NCBI GenBank assembly: GCA_963726775.1
Contig: CAVSDL010000009.1
Span: 62,001 to 126,000, forward strand
Reading direction: 5' to 3'
Origin: CAIWHR01 sp963726775
Lineage (GTDB): Bacteria; Pseudomonadota; Gammaproteobacteria; Burkholderiales; Casimicrobiaceae
DNA: 64,000 nt
Shown piece after piece: positions 53,188 to 61,763 of this stretch (position 1 is the stretch's first letter; every line of letters starts with the position of its first letter). Made by a program: the position numbers and the translations under genes. The notes below the pieces were generated by a model. The model was not told where the DNA came from. It saw nothing but the letters and a program-made list of their open reading frames with translations, and searched no databases.

Positions 53188-54357
53188 TCACATCGCCTCG
53201 GCGAACATCCGCTCGAAATCCTCGCGCGTGCATTTTCGCGGATTCGTCAGGTGGCAGGTGTCCTTGATCGCCACCTCGACCAGCGCGGGGATGTCCGCAC
53301 GCGTGACCGCGCGTGCCGACTTCATCGCGCCCAGCGTCGCCGGAATGCCGAGGTCGGCCTTCAGCCTCACCAGCCAGTCGATGAACGCCGTCGCGGCGCG
53401 GTCCGCAGACATCTCCGCGACCCCCGGCACGCCGGCCACACGAGCCAGCTCCGCCATCTTCCCGCCTGCCGCCGGCAGGTTGAAGCGCATCACGTGGTCG
53501 ATCATGATTCCGTTGGCGAGCCCGTGGTGCAGATCGGCCACCGTGGACAGCGCGTGCGCGCACGAATGCACGGCGCCCAGATCTTTCTGGAAAGCGATGG
53601 CGCCCATCATCGAGCTCATCAGCATGTCGCCGCGCGCCTGCAGATTTTTCCCGTCGCGGACCGCGACCGGCAGTGCGCGGGCGGCGATCCGGACGCCCTC
53701 CAGCGCGATGCCGTCGCAGAGCGGGTGGTACTCGGGCGACAGGTAGGACTCGACGTTGTGCGTCAACGCGTCCATGCCCGTCGCCGCGGTGATCGACGCC
53801 GGCAGGTCGAGCGTCAGCTCGGGATCGGCGAACACGCATCTTGCCAGCAGCTTCGCCGAGAAGATGATCTTCTTGATGTGCGTGGCGTCGTCGGACACCA
53901 CGGCCGAGCGGCCCACTTCCGAGCCGGTGCCCGCGGTCGTCGGCAGCGCGACGAAGTACGGCAACTCATGGGCGATCGGCCGCACGTGCGGGTGGTCCCA
54001 CGCGTACTCGAGCACGTCACCCGGGTGGGTCGCCATCAGTGCGATGGCCTTGGCCACGTCGAGCGCGGCGCCGCCGCCGAATCCGATCACGCCATCCGCC
54101 CGGTGCGCCGCGAACGCTTTGACGCCGTTATCCACCTGGCTCCTGACCGGATTGCCCCAGATGTCCGCGTACACGGCGACGTCGAGGCCGGCGAGGCCGG
54201 CGACGAAGTCCGTGAGCAGCGGCAGCGGCGCAATGCCACGGTCGGTAACGATCATCGGGCGCTTGATGCCCTGCGCCCGCAGGTGATCGGCGACGAGCTT
54301 GCGCGCGCCGGGGCCGAAATGGATGGTCGTCGGGAAGCTGAAACGCGAGAGGGTCAT
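53188..54357 (-). CDS. iron-containing alcohol dehydrogenase (group III)
   Basis: This 389-residue metal-dependent alcohol dehydrogenase has the NAD motif GFGGGAALDVAKAIALMATH and TTAGTGSEVGRSAVV. Metal ligands are in LCDGIALEG and SCAHALSTVADLHHGLANGI with MIDHVMRFN. In this operon it would oxidise a hydroxyl group on a gamma-glutamyl amide to the aldehyde. Its start overlaps the GNAT stop by 4 bp (ATGA). Confidence 0.9.
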   Translation of the reverse strand: MTLSRFSFPTTIHFGPGARKLVADHLRAQGIKRPMIVTDRGIAPLPLLTDFVAGLAGLDVAVYADIWGNPVRSQVDNGVKAFAAHRADGVIGFGGGAALDVAKAIALMATHPGDVLEYAWDHPHVRPIAHELPYFVALPTTAGTGSEVGRSAVVSDDATHIKKIIFSAKLLARCVFADPELTLDLPASITAATGMDALTHNVESYLSPEYHPLCDGIALEGVRIAARALPVAVRDGKNLQARGDMLMSSMMGAIAFQKDLGAVHSCAHALSTVADLHHGLANGIMIDHVMRFNLPAAGGKMAELARVAGVPGVAEMSADRAATAFIDWLVRLKADLGIPATLGAMKSARAVTRADIPALVEVAIKDTCHLTNPRKCTREDFERMFAEAM

Positions 54358-54863
54358 GGTTGCGCCAGAAAGAGAATCATGTGGTTCTTGTCGTGGTAGG
54401 TGTCGCCGACACGGAACGCCCGCGGCTCGATGCCGAAGGAGCGGAAGCCGGCGTTTTCGTAGAGCGCGCGCGCGGCGGCATTGGAATCCGTGACGGTCAG
54501 CACCAGTTGCAGGAGACCGGGCTGCCGCCGTGCCTCGTCGACGACGTGGCGGAGCAGCGCCGCGCCGATTCCGCGGCCGCTATGCTCCGGTGCCACGTAC
54601 ATTCCGAACACGACGGCCTTGTGCCGGTTCTTGGCCCGGTGCTCGCGCGAAAGTCCGACGACGCCCGCCAGCAGCTCACCGACCAGGGCACCGAAAACGA
54701 TATCCCCGCTGTCGAGGGCGAGCCGCCGTTCCGTGGCGGCGAGCGTCTTGGCGCAATCCTCCTCATAGCTCGACGTGAAGGCTTCCGGGTACTCTTTGAG
54801 GCCGCGCAGCCGCAACTCGCGGTAGGCGGCGGCGGATTCGGGGCCAAGACGCCGAATCTCCAA
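54354..54863 (-). CDS. GNAT-family N-acetyltransferase
   Basis: This 169-residue acetyltransferase has the acetyl-CoA-binding motif A VFGMYVAPEHSGRGIGAALL (RGIGAA) and the later VTDSNAAARALYENAGFRSF. It starts at ATG 54863, directly after the ligase stop, and overlaps the alcohol dehydrogenase start by 4 bp, so it belongs to the same operon. Substrate unknown; acetylation of an amine intermediate or resistance to the pathway amine is possible. Confidence 0.85.
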   Translation of the reverse strand: MEIRRLGPESAAAYRELRLRGLKEYPEAFTSSYEEDCAKTLAATERRLALDSGDIVFGALVGELLAGVVGLSREHRAKNRHKAVVFGMYVAPEHSGRGIGAALLRHVVDEARRQPGLLQLVLTVTDSNAAARALYENAGFRSFGIEPRAFRVGDTYHDKNHMILFLAQP

Positions 54864-54864
54864 T

Positions 54865-56239
54865 TCAGATGATCTCGAAATAGCGCTTCATTTCCCAGTC
54901 GGTCACCGCGTCCAGCCACTGCCGCCACTCCCACTCGCGCGTCGCGGCAAAATGGTCGACGAAGTCGTCGCCGAACCAGTCGCGCGCAACCGCCGAACCG
55001 CGAAAGATCCGCGTCGTCTCGATCAGCGTGCGCGGCGCGCGCGGAACGTTCTCGGCGCCCAGGTTGGTGCCATGGATCGGCTTGGCGGTGAGCTTCATGC
55101 CCTTCTCGACGCCGTTGAGCCCCGCAGCGATGCACGCGGCGGCGGCGAGGTACGGGTTCATGTCGGCGCCGGGGCAGCGCGTTTCGAGTCGGGTCGCCTT
55201 GGGCGATCCCGCGATCACCCGGAAGCTCGCCGTGCGGTTGTCGACGCCCCACGTCGGCTTGACCGGTGCCCAGAAGCCGTCGACCAGCCGCTTGTAGCTG
55301 TTGATCGTCGGCCAGTACATCGGCGCCAGCTCCATCAGCGCGGCGACCTGCCCGGCGAGATAACTCTCGAACAGCTTGCTCATGCCGTTGCGGCCCTTCG
55401 GGTCGTAGAACACGTTCCGCGTGCCGTCGGAGAGCGACTGATGGATGTGTCCGGAGCAGCCGGGAAGGCTCGCATTCCACTTGGCCATGAAACTCGGCAT
55501 GATCCCGAAGCGCGAGCCGATTTCCTTGGCGCCGGTCTTGAACAGGATGGCGCGGTCCGCCGCTTCGAGCGCTTCCGAGAACAGCAGCGCGGCCTCGTAT
55601 ACGCCGGGTCCCGTTTCGGTGTGCAGGCCCTCGATGGGGACGCCGAATGCCGCCATGTCGTTCATCAGCGCCGCGAAGAATTCGCGGTTCGCGTTCGCGC
55701 GGAGCAGCGAGTAACCGAACATACCCGGCGTGATGGTGGCCGGGCCGACGCCTTTTTTCGCGGCCCACGACTGCGGCGTCTCAGCGAAATTGAACCACTC
55801 GTACTCCATCCCGCACATCGGCACGACGCCGAGCTTTGCCGCTCGCTTCAGCACGGCGCTTCAGGACCTGGCGGGGGCAGATCGGCAACGGGACTTCCTT
55901 GCCGTCCTGCGTCTGCACGAATTCGCCGAGGAAGAACGGCACGTTGTCGTCCCACGGCACGGTGCGGAACGTGCCGAGGTCGATCTTTGCCAGCACGTCC
56001 GGAAAGCCCTTGTGCCAGCCGGTCAGTTGCGTGTTGTCGTAGGTGACGTCCATCATGTCCCATCCGAACACCACGTCGCAGAATCCGAAGCCGCTCTCCG
56101 CCGCCGCGTAGAACTTGTCCTTGTGGAGGTATTTTCCGCGCAGCACGCCGTCGATGTCGGACACCGCGACCTTCACGCGGGTGCCGGGGGCGTTGCGGAC
56201 CGCGGCGATGACCTTGGCGGCCGGGGATAAAATCGGCAT
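54865..56239 (-). pseudogene. glutamine-synthetase-like gamma-glutamyl amide ligase, split by a 13-bp near-duplication
   Basis: The N-terminal beta-grasp part, from ATG 56239 (strong GGAGG upstream), includes VKVAVSDIDGVLRGKYLHKD and VPFFLGEFVQTQDGKEV. It loses frame after ICPRQVLKR near 55860. The catalytic part continues in another frame from LKRAAKLGVVPMCGMEYEWF to the stop at 54865, with SFMAKWNASLPGCSGHIHQS, DGFWAPVKPTWGVDNRTASF and ETRCPGADMNPYLAAAACIA. CGCTTCAG occurs at 55844-55851 and again at 55857-55864, 13 bp apart, so a near-tandem duplication accounts for the shift. An internal GTG at 55854 could still start the second part. Relatives ligate glutamate to amines such as putrescine, isopropylamine or ethanolamine. 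Confidence 0.85.
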
Positions 56240-56430
56240 GCAGACCTCCGGGGAAGGGCTTATTCTTGGGCGTGCATCGCAGGGCCCGCCGCGGCGTACG
56301 GGCACGGCGCGCGGCGCATCTGCCATTCTAGCGCAGGCCGGATGCACGCGCGGGAACGATGGGCACCTCGGTCGCTCAGCGGGTGTCGTCCGCATCCCCC
56401 GACGACATGCGAAGGAGGGAGTGGCTCGCC

Positions 56431-57276
56431 GTGACGCGCCGCAATGCACTTCTGGCGCTGCATGCCGCGGTGATCCTGTTCGGATTCGCCGCGCTCTTTG
56501 GCAAATGGCTCGACCTGTCACCGGTCGCCATCGTGCTCGGACGCACGACGGTCGCCGCCGCCGCGTTAGGCATGGTCGGGTTGCAGGCGCCGCGCGCTGC
56601 CCGGGCCCTCGACCTTCGGCTGGTCGCGACCGGGGCGGTCCTCGCCCTGCATTGGGTGAGCTTCTTCGCCGCCGTCCAGGTCTCGACCGTCGCCGTCGGC
56701 TTGCTCGGTTATGCGAGTTTTCCGCTGTTCGTGCTGATCCTCGAGAGGGCCATGCTCGGGCGCCGGTGGAGCGCGCACGAGGGCATGACGGCCCTTGGCG
56801 TCGTCGCCGGCCTGGTGCTGCTGGTTCCGGAGCTCGCGTTCGCCAATCGAATCGTTCAGGGACTCGCCTGGGGACTCGTGTCCGGCATCAGTTTCGCGCT
56901 GCTCGCCGTGATCAACCGCCGGTACGCCGCGAGCCGCCCTGCCTCCGACATCGCCTTTTGGCAGAACCTTTTTGCAGCGCTCGTCCTGCTTCCGTTCGCC
57001 TGGGCGAGCTCGTGGGCGCTGGGGACCATCGGCGCGCGCGAGATCGCATTGCTGCTCGTGCTGGGCCTCGCCTGCACGGCGCTCGCGCACACGCTGTTCA
57101 TCTCCGCCTTGCGCGTCGTCAGTGCCCATTCGGCCAGCGTCGTGGCCGCGCTGGAGCCCGTGTACGGAATCGTGCTCGCACTGCTGCTATTGAACGAGAT
57201 CCCGGGACCGCGGACACTCGCCGGCGGCGCGCTGATCGTCGGCGCGGCGGCCATGGCAACGCGGCGCGCGCGATGA
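56431..57276 (+). CDS. DMT-superfamily (EamA) transporter
   Basis: This integral membrane protein of about 281 residues has ten hydrophobic segments in two EamA repeats (LLALHAAVILFGFAALFGKW at the start; GLAWGLVSGISFALLAVINR opening the second half; EPVYGIVLALLLLNEIPGPR near the end). The open frame extends to ATG 56359, but I prefer GTG 56431 because AAGGAGG lies upstream and the first membrane helix follows closely. It is divergent from the ligase operon, so it could carry a related amine or product. Substrate unknown. Confidence 0.8.
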   Translation: MTRRNALLALHAAVILFGFAALFGKWLDLSPVAIVLGRTTVAAAALGMVGLQAPRAARALDLRLVATGAVLALHWVSFFAAVQVSTVAVGLLGYASFPLFVLILERAMLGRRWSAHEGMTALGVVAGLVLLVPELAFANRIVQGLAWGLVSGISFALLAVINRRYAASRPASDIAFWQNLFAALVLLPFAWASSWALGTIGAREIALLLVLGLACTALAHTLFISALRVVSAHSASVVAALEPVYGIVLALLLLNEIPGPRTLAGGALIVGAAAMATRRAR

Positions 57277-57416
57277 GGCGAACGGTTGGCTCGCGGCATT
57301 CGATTCTGTAGCATCACGCCTTCCCCGGGTGCGCTGCGCAGCGGCTCCGCGCCGCCGTCATCGCGGGGCGACGAGACGCATACGGGCCACAGGATCGGGA
57401 AGCGGGCGGAAGAATC

Positions 57417-57926
57417 ATGATCGTCGTGATGATGGGGGTCTGCGGCTGCGGCAAGACGGCGGTAGGCGAGGCGCTCGCCGCAATGCTCGGATGGCCGTTC
57501 TTCGACGCCGACGATTTCCATCCGGAGGCCAATGTCGCGAAAATGGCGGCCGGAACGCCGTTGACCGACGCTGACCGCGGGCCGTGGCTCGACCGGATTG
57601 CTGCCGAAATGGGGGCGATCCTCGCCCGCGGCGGCGATGCGGTGCTCGCGTGCTCGGCGCTGAAAGAGGCCTATCGCGAGCGCATCGCATCCTGCGCGCG
57701 ATCCCCGCGTGAGGTACGCTTCGTCCATCTCAAGGGCGACTACGACACGATTGGTGCCCGGCTCGCGTCCCGGCAACACCGGTACATGCCTTCGACGCTC
57801 CTCGCGAGCCAGTTTGCGGCGCTGGAAGAACCGGTCGACGCGATCGTCGTCGACGTGCGCAAGCCGATCAGCGAGCAGGTGGCGTTCCTTTGCGAAACGC
57901 TTGGCCACCGGGCCGATGTCGAATGA
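57417..57926 (+). CDS. gluconokinase
   Basis: This 169-residue small P-loop kinase phosphorylates gluconate to 6-phosphogluconate. Walker A is GVCGCGKTAVGEALAAMLGW, followed by FFDADDFHPEANVAKMAAGT and PLTDADRGPWLDRIAAEM, typical of GntK-type gluconokinases. LACSALKEAYRERI and the lid region ASRQHRYMPSTLLASQFAAL complete the match. Its stop overlaps the start of the metC-like gene by ATGA. No gluconate permease is nearby. Confidence 0.9.
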   Translation: MIVVMMGVCGCGKTAVGEALAAMLGWPFFDADDFHPEANVAKMAAGTPLTDADRGPWLDRIAAEMGAILARGGDAVLACSALKEAYRERIASCARSPREVRFVHLKGDYDTIGARLASRQHRYMPSTLLASQFAALEEPVDAIVVDVRKPISEQVAFLCETLGHRADVE

Positions 57927-59101
57927 CCGACGAATCGAAATACCGCCGGGCTACCCAGGCCGGCCACCTCGGGCGCGATCCCCGGCGCTTTCTGGGGGCC
58001 GTCAATACGCCGGTCTTCCGCGCGACCACGATGCTCTTCCCCACCGTCGAGCGGCTGGAGCAGGCGGCGCGCGGCGAATACGACGGCATTTCCTATGGCC
58101 TCCACGGCCTGCCCACGGTCACCGATTTGCAGGACGCCGTCGCGACGCTCGAAGGCGGACAGGGTGCATTCGCCGTACCGTCGGGGCTGACGGCGACCAC
58201 GCTGCCTCTGCTGGCGCTGGCCCGCGCCGGCGACCACGTGCTGGTCACCGATGCCGTGTACGGCCCGACGCGGCGCTTTTGCAACAACCATCTGACGCGT
58301 TGCGGTGTCGAGGTGAGCTATTACGATCCGCTCGCCGGCGCGGCGATCGAGCGCCTGTTCCGCCCGAACACGCGGATCGTCTACACCGAGTCGCCCGGTT
58401 CGCTCACCTTCGAGGTGCAGGACATTCCCGCGATCGCCGAAGCCGCGCACCGGCGCGGGGCGCTCGTGGTGACCGACAATTCGTGGGCCACGCCGCTGCT
58501 TTTCCGCGCGTTCGACCACGGCGTCGACGTTTCGGTGCATGCCGCGACGAAATACATCGGCGGCCACTCGGACGTGCTGCTGGGTCTCATCGTGGCCAAC
58601 GAGGCAGCCTATCCGAGACTGTACCGCCTGTGGACCGACATGGGCGTGACGGCGTCGGCGGACGACTGCTTCCTCGGTCTGCGCGGCTTGCGAACGCTGC
58701 CGGTGCGACTCGCTCGGCATCAGGCGAGCGCGCTCGCGATCGCCGGGTGGCTGCGCGCGCGCCCCGAAGTGCGCGAGGTGATCTACCCGGCGCTCCCGGG
58801 ATCGCGCGGGCACGAGCTGTGGAAGCGCGATTTCACAGGCGCATCCGGTCTGTTCGGCGTCGTGCTGCAACCCGTGGCGAAGGCGCGCATCGACGCAATG
58901 CTGGACGGGATGCGGCTCTTCGGCATGGGGTGGAGCTGGGGCGGCTTCGAGAGCCTCATCATCCCGATAGATCCGGAGCGCACGCGCACGGTGACGCGAT
59001 GGAATGCCGGCGGACCATGCCTGCGGCTGCACATCGGGCTCGAGGATCCGGACGACCTGATTGCCGACCTTGCCGACGGATTCGCGCGGCTGGCTGCTTG
59101 A
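57923..59101 (+). CDS. metC: cystathionine beta-lyase (Cys/Met metabolism PLP enzyme)
   Basis: This 392-residue PLP enzyme of the gamma family cleaves cystathionine to homocysteine. YDGISYGLHGLPTVTDLQDA, LLALARAGDHVLVTDAVYGP, VVTDNSWATPLLFRAFDHGV, the PLP-lysine in SVHAATKYIGGHSDVLLGLI and FGMGWSWGGFESLIIPI support the MetC subgroup. ATG 57923 overlaps the gluconokinase stop. It converges on livG with 2 bp between. The other members of the family (MetB/MetZ) are less likely given the C-terminal GWSWGG motif. Confidence 0.87.
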   Translation: MTDESKYRRATQAGHLGRDPRRFLGAVNTPVFRATTMLFPTVERLEQAARGEYDGISYGLHGLPTVTDLQDAVATLEGGQGAFAVPSGLTATTLPLLALARAGDHVLVTDAVYGPTRRFCNNHLTRCGVEVSYYDPLAGAAIERLFRPNTRIVYTESPGSLTFEVQDIPAIAEAAHRRGALVVTDNSWATPLLFRAFDHGVDVSVHAATKYIGGHSDVLLGLIVANEAAYPRLYRLWTDMGVTASADDCFLGLRGLRTLPVRLARHQASALAIAGWLRARPEVREVIYPALPGSRGHELWKRDFTGASGLFGVVLQPVAKARIDAMLDGMRLFGMGWSWGGFESLIIPIDPERTRTVTRWNAGGPCLRLHIGLEDPDDLIADLADGFARLAA

Positions 59102-59103
59102 CG

Positions 59104-59859
59104 CTAGGCCGCTTCGTCGTCGCCGAGGTAGACCGCCCGGACGCGCGCATCGGCGCGGATCGCCTCGGGCGCCCCCTGCGCAATCACTTGTCCCCGGTCG
59201 AGGACGATCACGCGGTCGGCGTGGGCGAACACGACGCTCATGTCGTGTTCCGTGAACAGCACCGCGATCTGCTCGGCTCGTGCAAGGCCGGTGGCCAGCA
59301 ACATGAGGCGGTTGCGCGAGTTCGGTGACATGCCGGCGGTCGGCTCGTCCATGAGCAGGAGCCGCGGGCGGCCGGCCAGCGCCAGCGCCAGCTCGACACG
59401 CTTGGCGTCGCCGTAGGACAGCGTGGCGCAGCCCTGGTCCGCAAACTTCGACATCCCCACGCGGAACAGCAGCGCATCGGCTTCGGCGCGCAGGCATTCG
59501 GTGGCGCGTGCATCGACACTCGCGTGCGCATTCGCCTTCGCGAGCAGTGCCATCTGCACGTTTTCGCGCACCGTCATCGACGCGAAAGTCGCCGCGACCT
59601 GGAACGTGCGCCCTACGCCCTTGCGCGCGATGGCGCGCGGAGGCAGGCCGTCGATGCGTTCGCCGCAAAGCCTGACGGTACCGGTGTCCGGTGCAAGCTG
59701 GCCGTTCACCAGATTGAAGCAGGTCGTCTTTCCTGCGCCGTTGGGTCCGATCAGTGCGACCCGTTCGCCGGCGGCAATGTCGAACGAAACGCCCTGCACG
59801 GCCTCCACGCCGCCGAAGGATTTCGCCAGCGCCTCGACTCGAAGAACGGGTACGGTCAT
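59104..59859 (-). CDS. livG: branched-chain-amino-acid-type ABC transporter ATP-binding protein (LivG)
   Basis: This 251-residue ATPase has Walker A LIGPNGAGKTTCFNLVNG, the signature TLSYGDAKRVELALALAGRP (LSYGD instead of LSGGQ, common in this family), Walker B LLLMDEPTAGMSPNSRNRL and the H-loop VLFTEHDMSVVFAHADRVIV. It starts at ATG 59859, overlapping the permease stop by 4 bp. No LivF partner gene lies in the window: a second ATPase must be elsewhere or LivG works as a homodimer. Confidence 0.92.
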   Translation of the reverse strand: MTVPVLRVEALAKSFGGVEAVQGVSFDIAAGERVALIGPNGAGKTTCFNLVNGQLAPDTGTVRLCGERIDGLPPRAIARKGVGRTFQVAATFASMTVRENVQMALLAKANAHASVDARATECLRAEADALLFRVGMSKFADQGCATLSYGDAKRVELALALAGRPRLLLMDEPTAGMSPNSRNRLMLLATGLARAEQIAVLFTEHDMSVVFAHADRVIVLDRGQVIAQGAPEAIRADARVRAVYLGDDEAA

Positions 59860-61736
59860 GGCGACCGCCACGCCAGCAAACGCCGAACGGCACCGCCGAT
59901 CCCCATCGGGAACGCCAGCACGATCAGCAGGATGGCCAGGCCGAGCCCCGCGCGCCAGAACTCGGTCACGCGCGCCAGCGAGTCCGAGAGCCCCGTGAAT
60001 GCCGCCGCACCGATAAGCGGCCCGGCGAGCGCGTTGAGGCCGCCGACGAGCACCATCACCAGCGCGTCCACCGAGCGCGGAATCGCCAGCGTCTCCGGCG
60101 AGATGCTGCCCTTCGAGAACGCGTAGAGGCCCCCGGCGAGACCGGCGAACGCGCCCGCGACCGCGAAAGCCGCCCACTGCGTGCGGCGCACGTCGATGCC
60201 GATCGCCTCGGCGCGGAGCACCGAATCGCGACCGGCGCGGAGCGCGTAGCCGAGCGGCGCGTGCGCGATCCACGCGATCGCGGCGAGGGCTCCGCCGGAG
60301 GACGCCAGCACGAACCAGAAGTACGCGCGCTTGCTGGCGAGCCACGTCGCGGGCCACACGCCGACGACGCCGTTCGAGCCTCCGGTGACGTCGTCCCATT
60401 GAAACGCGATCGACCAGACGATCTGCGCGAACGCGAGTGTCAGCATCGCGAGATAGACGCCCGAAAGCCGCACGCAGAACCAGCCGAAGACCAGCGCGCC
60501 GCCCAGCGCCGCCACGGGCGCCGCACCGAGTGCCGCCTCCATCGGCCAACTGTGTTTGACAGCGAGAGCCGCGGCGTAGGCACCGAGCCCGAAATAGGCG
60601 GCGTGGCCGAAGGACGCCATGCCGCCGGTACCCATCAGCAATTGCAGGCTGGCTGCGAAAACGGCCGCGACCAGGATGTCGGTGGCGAGGACGAGCCGGT
60701 ACTCGTCGCCGGAGAAAGGCAGAAGCCCGAGGAAGGCGAGCACGACGAGCCCCGCGATGGCCGCATGGCGACCGGGCGAGACGACCAGCGCGCGAAACTC
60801 GGCGACGGCAGTCGTAGGCGGCGTCGCCGGTGGCGCGCCCAGCAACCCGTACGGCTTCACGGCGAGCACAATCGCCATGACGACGAACTCCGCGACCAGC
60901 GTGAGCTTCGGGAACGCGATCGCCACGCCGCCGATTTCTGCGGTGCCAAGCGCAATGCAAAGCGCGCGGGTGAGGCCGATGACCAGAGCCGCCAGAAACG
61001 CGCCGGGGATCGACCCCAGGCCTCCGACGACCGTCACCACGAAGGCCTCGGCGATCACCGACAGATCCATGCCGAGGTTCGCGGGTTCCAGCGGCAGCTG
61101 CAGCGCGCCGGCGAGGCCGGCGAGGAGCGCGCCCAGCGCAAAGACACCCGTGAAGAGTCGTCGTTCGTTGATTCCGAGCGCGCCGACCAGCGTCCGGTTC
61201 TCGGTCGCCGCGCGGATGAGGATGCCGAAGCGCGTCCGGTTGACGAGCCACCAGAGCGCGATGAGAACAAGCGGCCCGACGATCAGCAGCAGCAGGTGAT
61301 AAGTCGGCACCGCTCGCCCGAAGACCTCGATCGCGCCGGCAAATCCTGCCGCCCGCGGGCCGAGCAGGTCCTCGGGGCCCCAGATCGCCAGCGCGGTGTC
61401 GCGGACGATCAGCACGACGCCAAAGGTCGCGGCGAGTTGCAGGAGCTCGGGCGCCGCGTAAATGCGCTTCAACAAAAGCGTTTCGATCAACGCGCCGATC
61501 GCCGCGACAACCAGGGCCGCGAGCGCGACCCCGCCCCAGAAGCCAGGCAGACTGCCGCCGAACATCGCGACGAAAGTCCACGCAAGGTACGCACCCAGCA
61601 TGTACAGCGAACCGTGCGCGAAATTGACGACGCGCGTGACGCCGAAGATCAGCGTCAGGCCCGCGGCGACCAGAAACAGCGATGAAGCGCCGGCCAGGCC
61701 GTTCAGCAGCTGGGCGAAAAGGGAGGCGAGCGACAC
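59856..61736 (-). CDS. fused LivH-LivM branched-chain-amino-acid-type ABC permease
   Basis: This 626-residue protein joins two permeases usually made separately. Residues 1-300 are LivH-like (NGLAGASSLFLVAAGLTLIF, TRVVNFAHGSLYMLGAYLAW, EAFVVTVVGGLGSIPGAFLA). Residues about 325-620 are LivM-like (LLMGTGGMASFGHAAYFGLG, SGVYLAMLTLAFAQIVWSIA, AIGIDVRRTQWAAFAVAGAF, VMVLVGGLNALAGPLIGAAA). No frameshift or stop lies between, so the fusion is real. It sits between the binding protein and LivG genes on the same strand. Confidence 0.9.
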   Translation of the reverse strand: MSLASLFAQLLNGLAGASSLFLVAAGLTLIFGVTRVVNFAHGSLYMLGAYLAWTFVAMFGGSLPGFWGGVALAALVVAAIGALIETLLLKRIYAAPELLQLAATFGVVLIVRDTALAIWGPEDLLGPRAAGFAGAIEVFGRAVPTYHLLLLIVGPLVLIALWWLVNRTRFGILIRAATENRTLVGALGINERRLFTGVFALGALLAGLAGALQLPLEPANLGMDLSVIAEAFVVTVVGGLGSIPGAFLAALVIGLTRALCIALGTAEIGGVAIAFPKLTLVAEFVVMAIVLAVKPYGLLGAPPATPPTTAVAEFRALVVSPGRHAAIAGLVVLAFLGLLPFSGDEYRLVLATDILVAAVFAASLQLLMGTGGMASFGHAAYFGLGAYAAALAVKHSWPMEAALGAAPVAALGGALVFGWFCVRLSGVYLAMLTLAFAQIVWSIAFQWDDVTGGSNGVVGVWPATWLASKRAYFWFVLASSGGALAAIAWIAHAPLGYALRAGRDSVLRAEAIGIDVRRTQWAAFAVAGAFAGLAGGLYAFSKGSISPETLAIPRSVDALVMVLVGGLNALAGPLIGAAAFTGLSDSLARVTEFWRAGLGLAILLIVLAFPMGIGGAVRRLLAWRSP

Positions 61737-61763
61737 GCGTGGCGGTGAAGCGTGCCGGCTGCG

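Noticed and set aside
51009..56239. Naming the cluster as the putrescine (Puu) pathway
   Set aside because: No PuuB-type amine oxidase is present and an alcohol dehydrogenase takes its place, so an amino alcohol is the better substrate guess; puu symbols were therefore not used.
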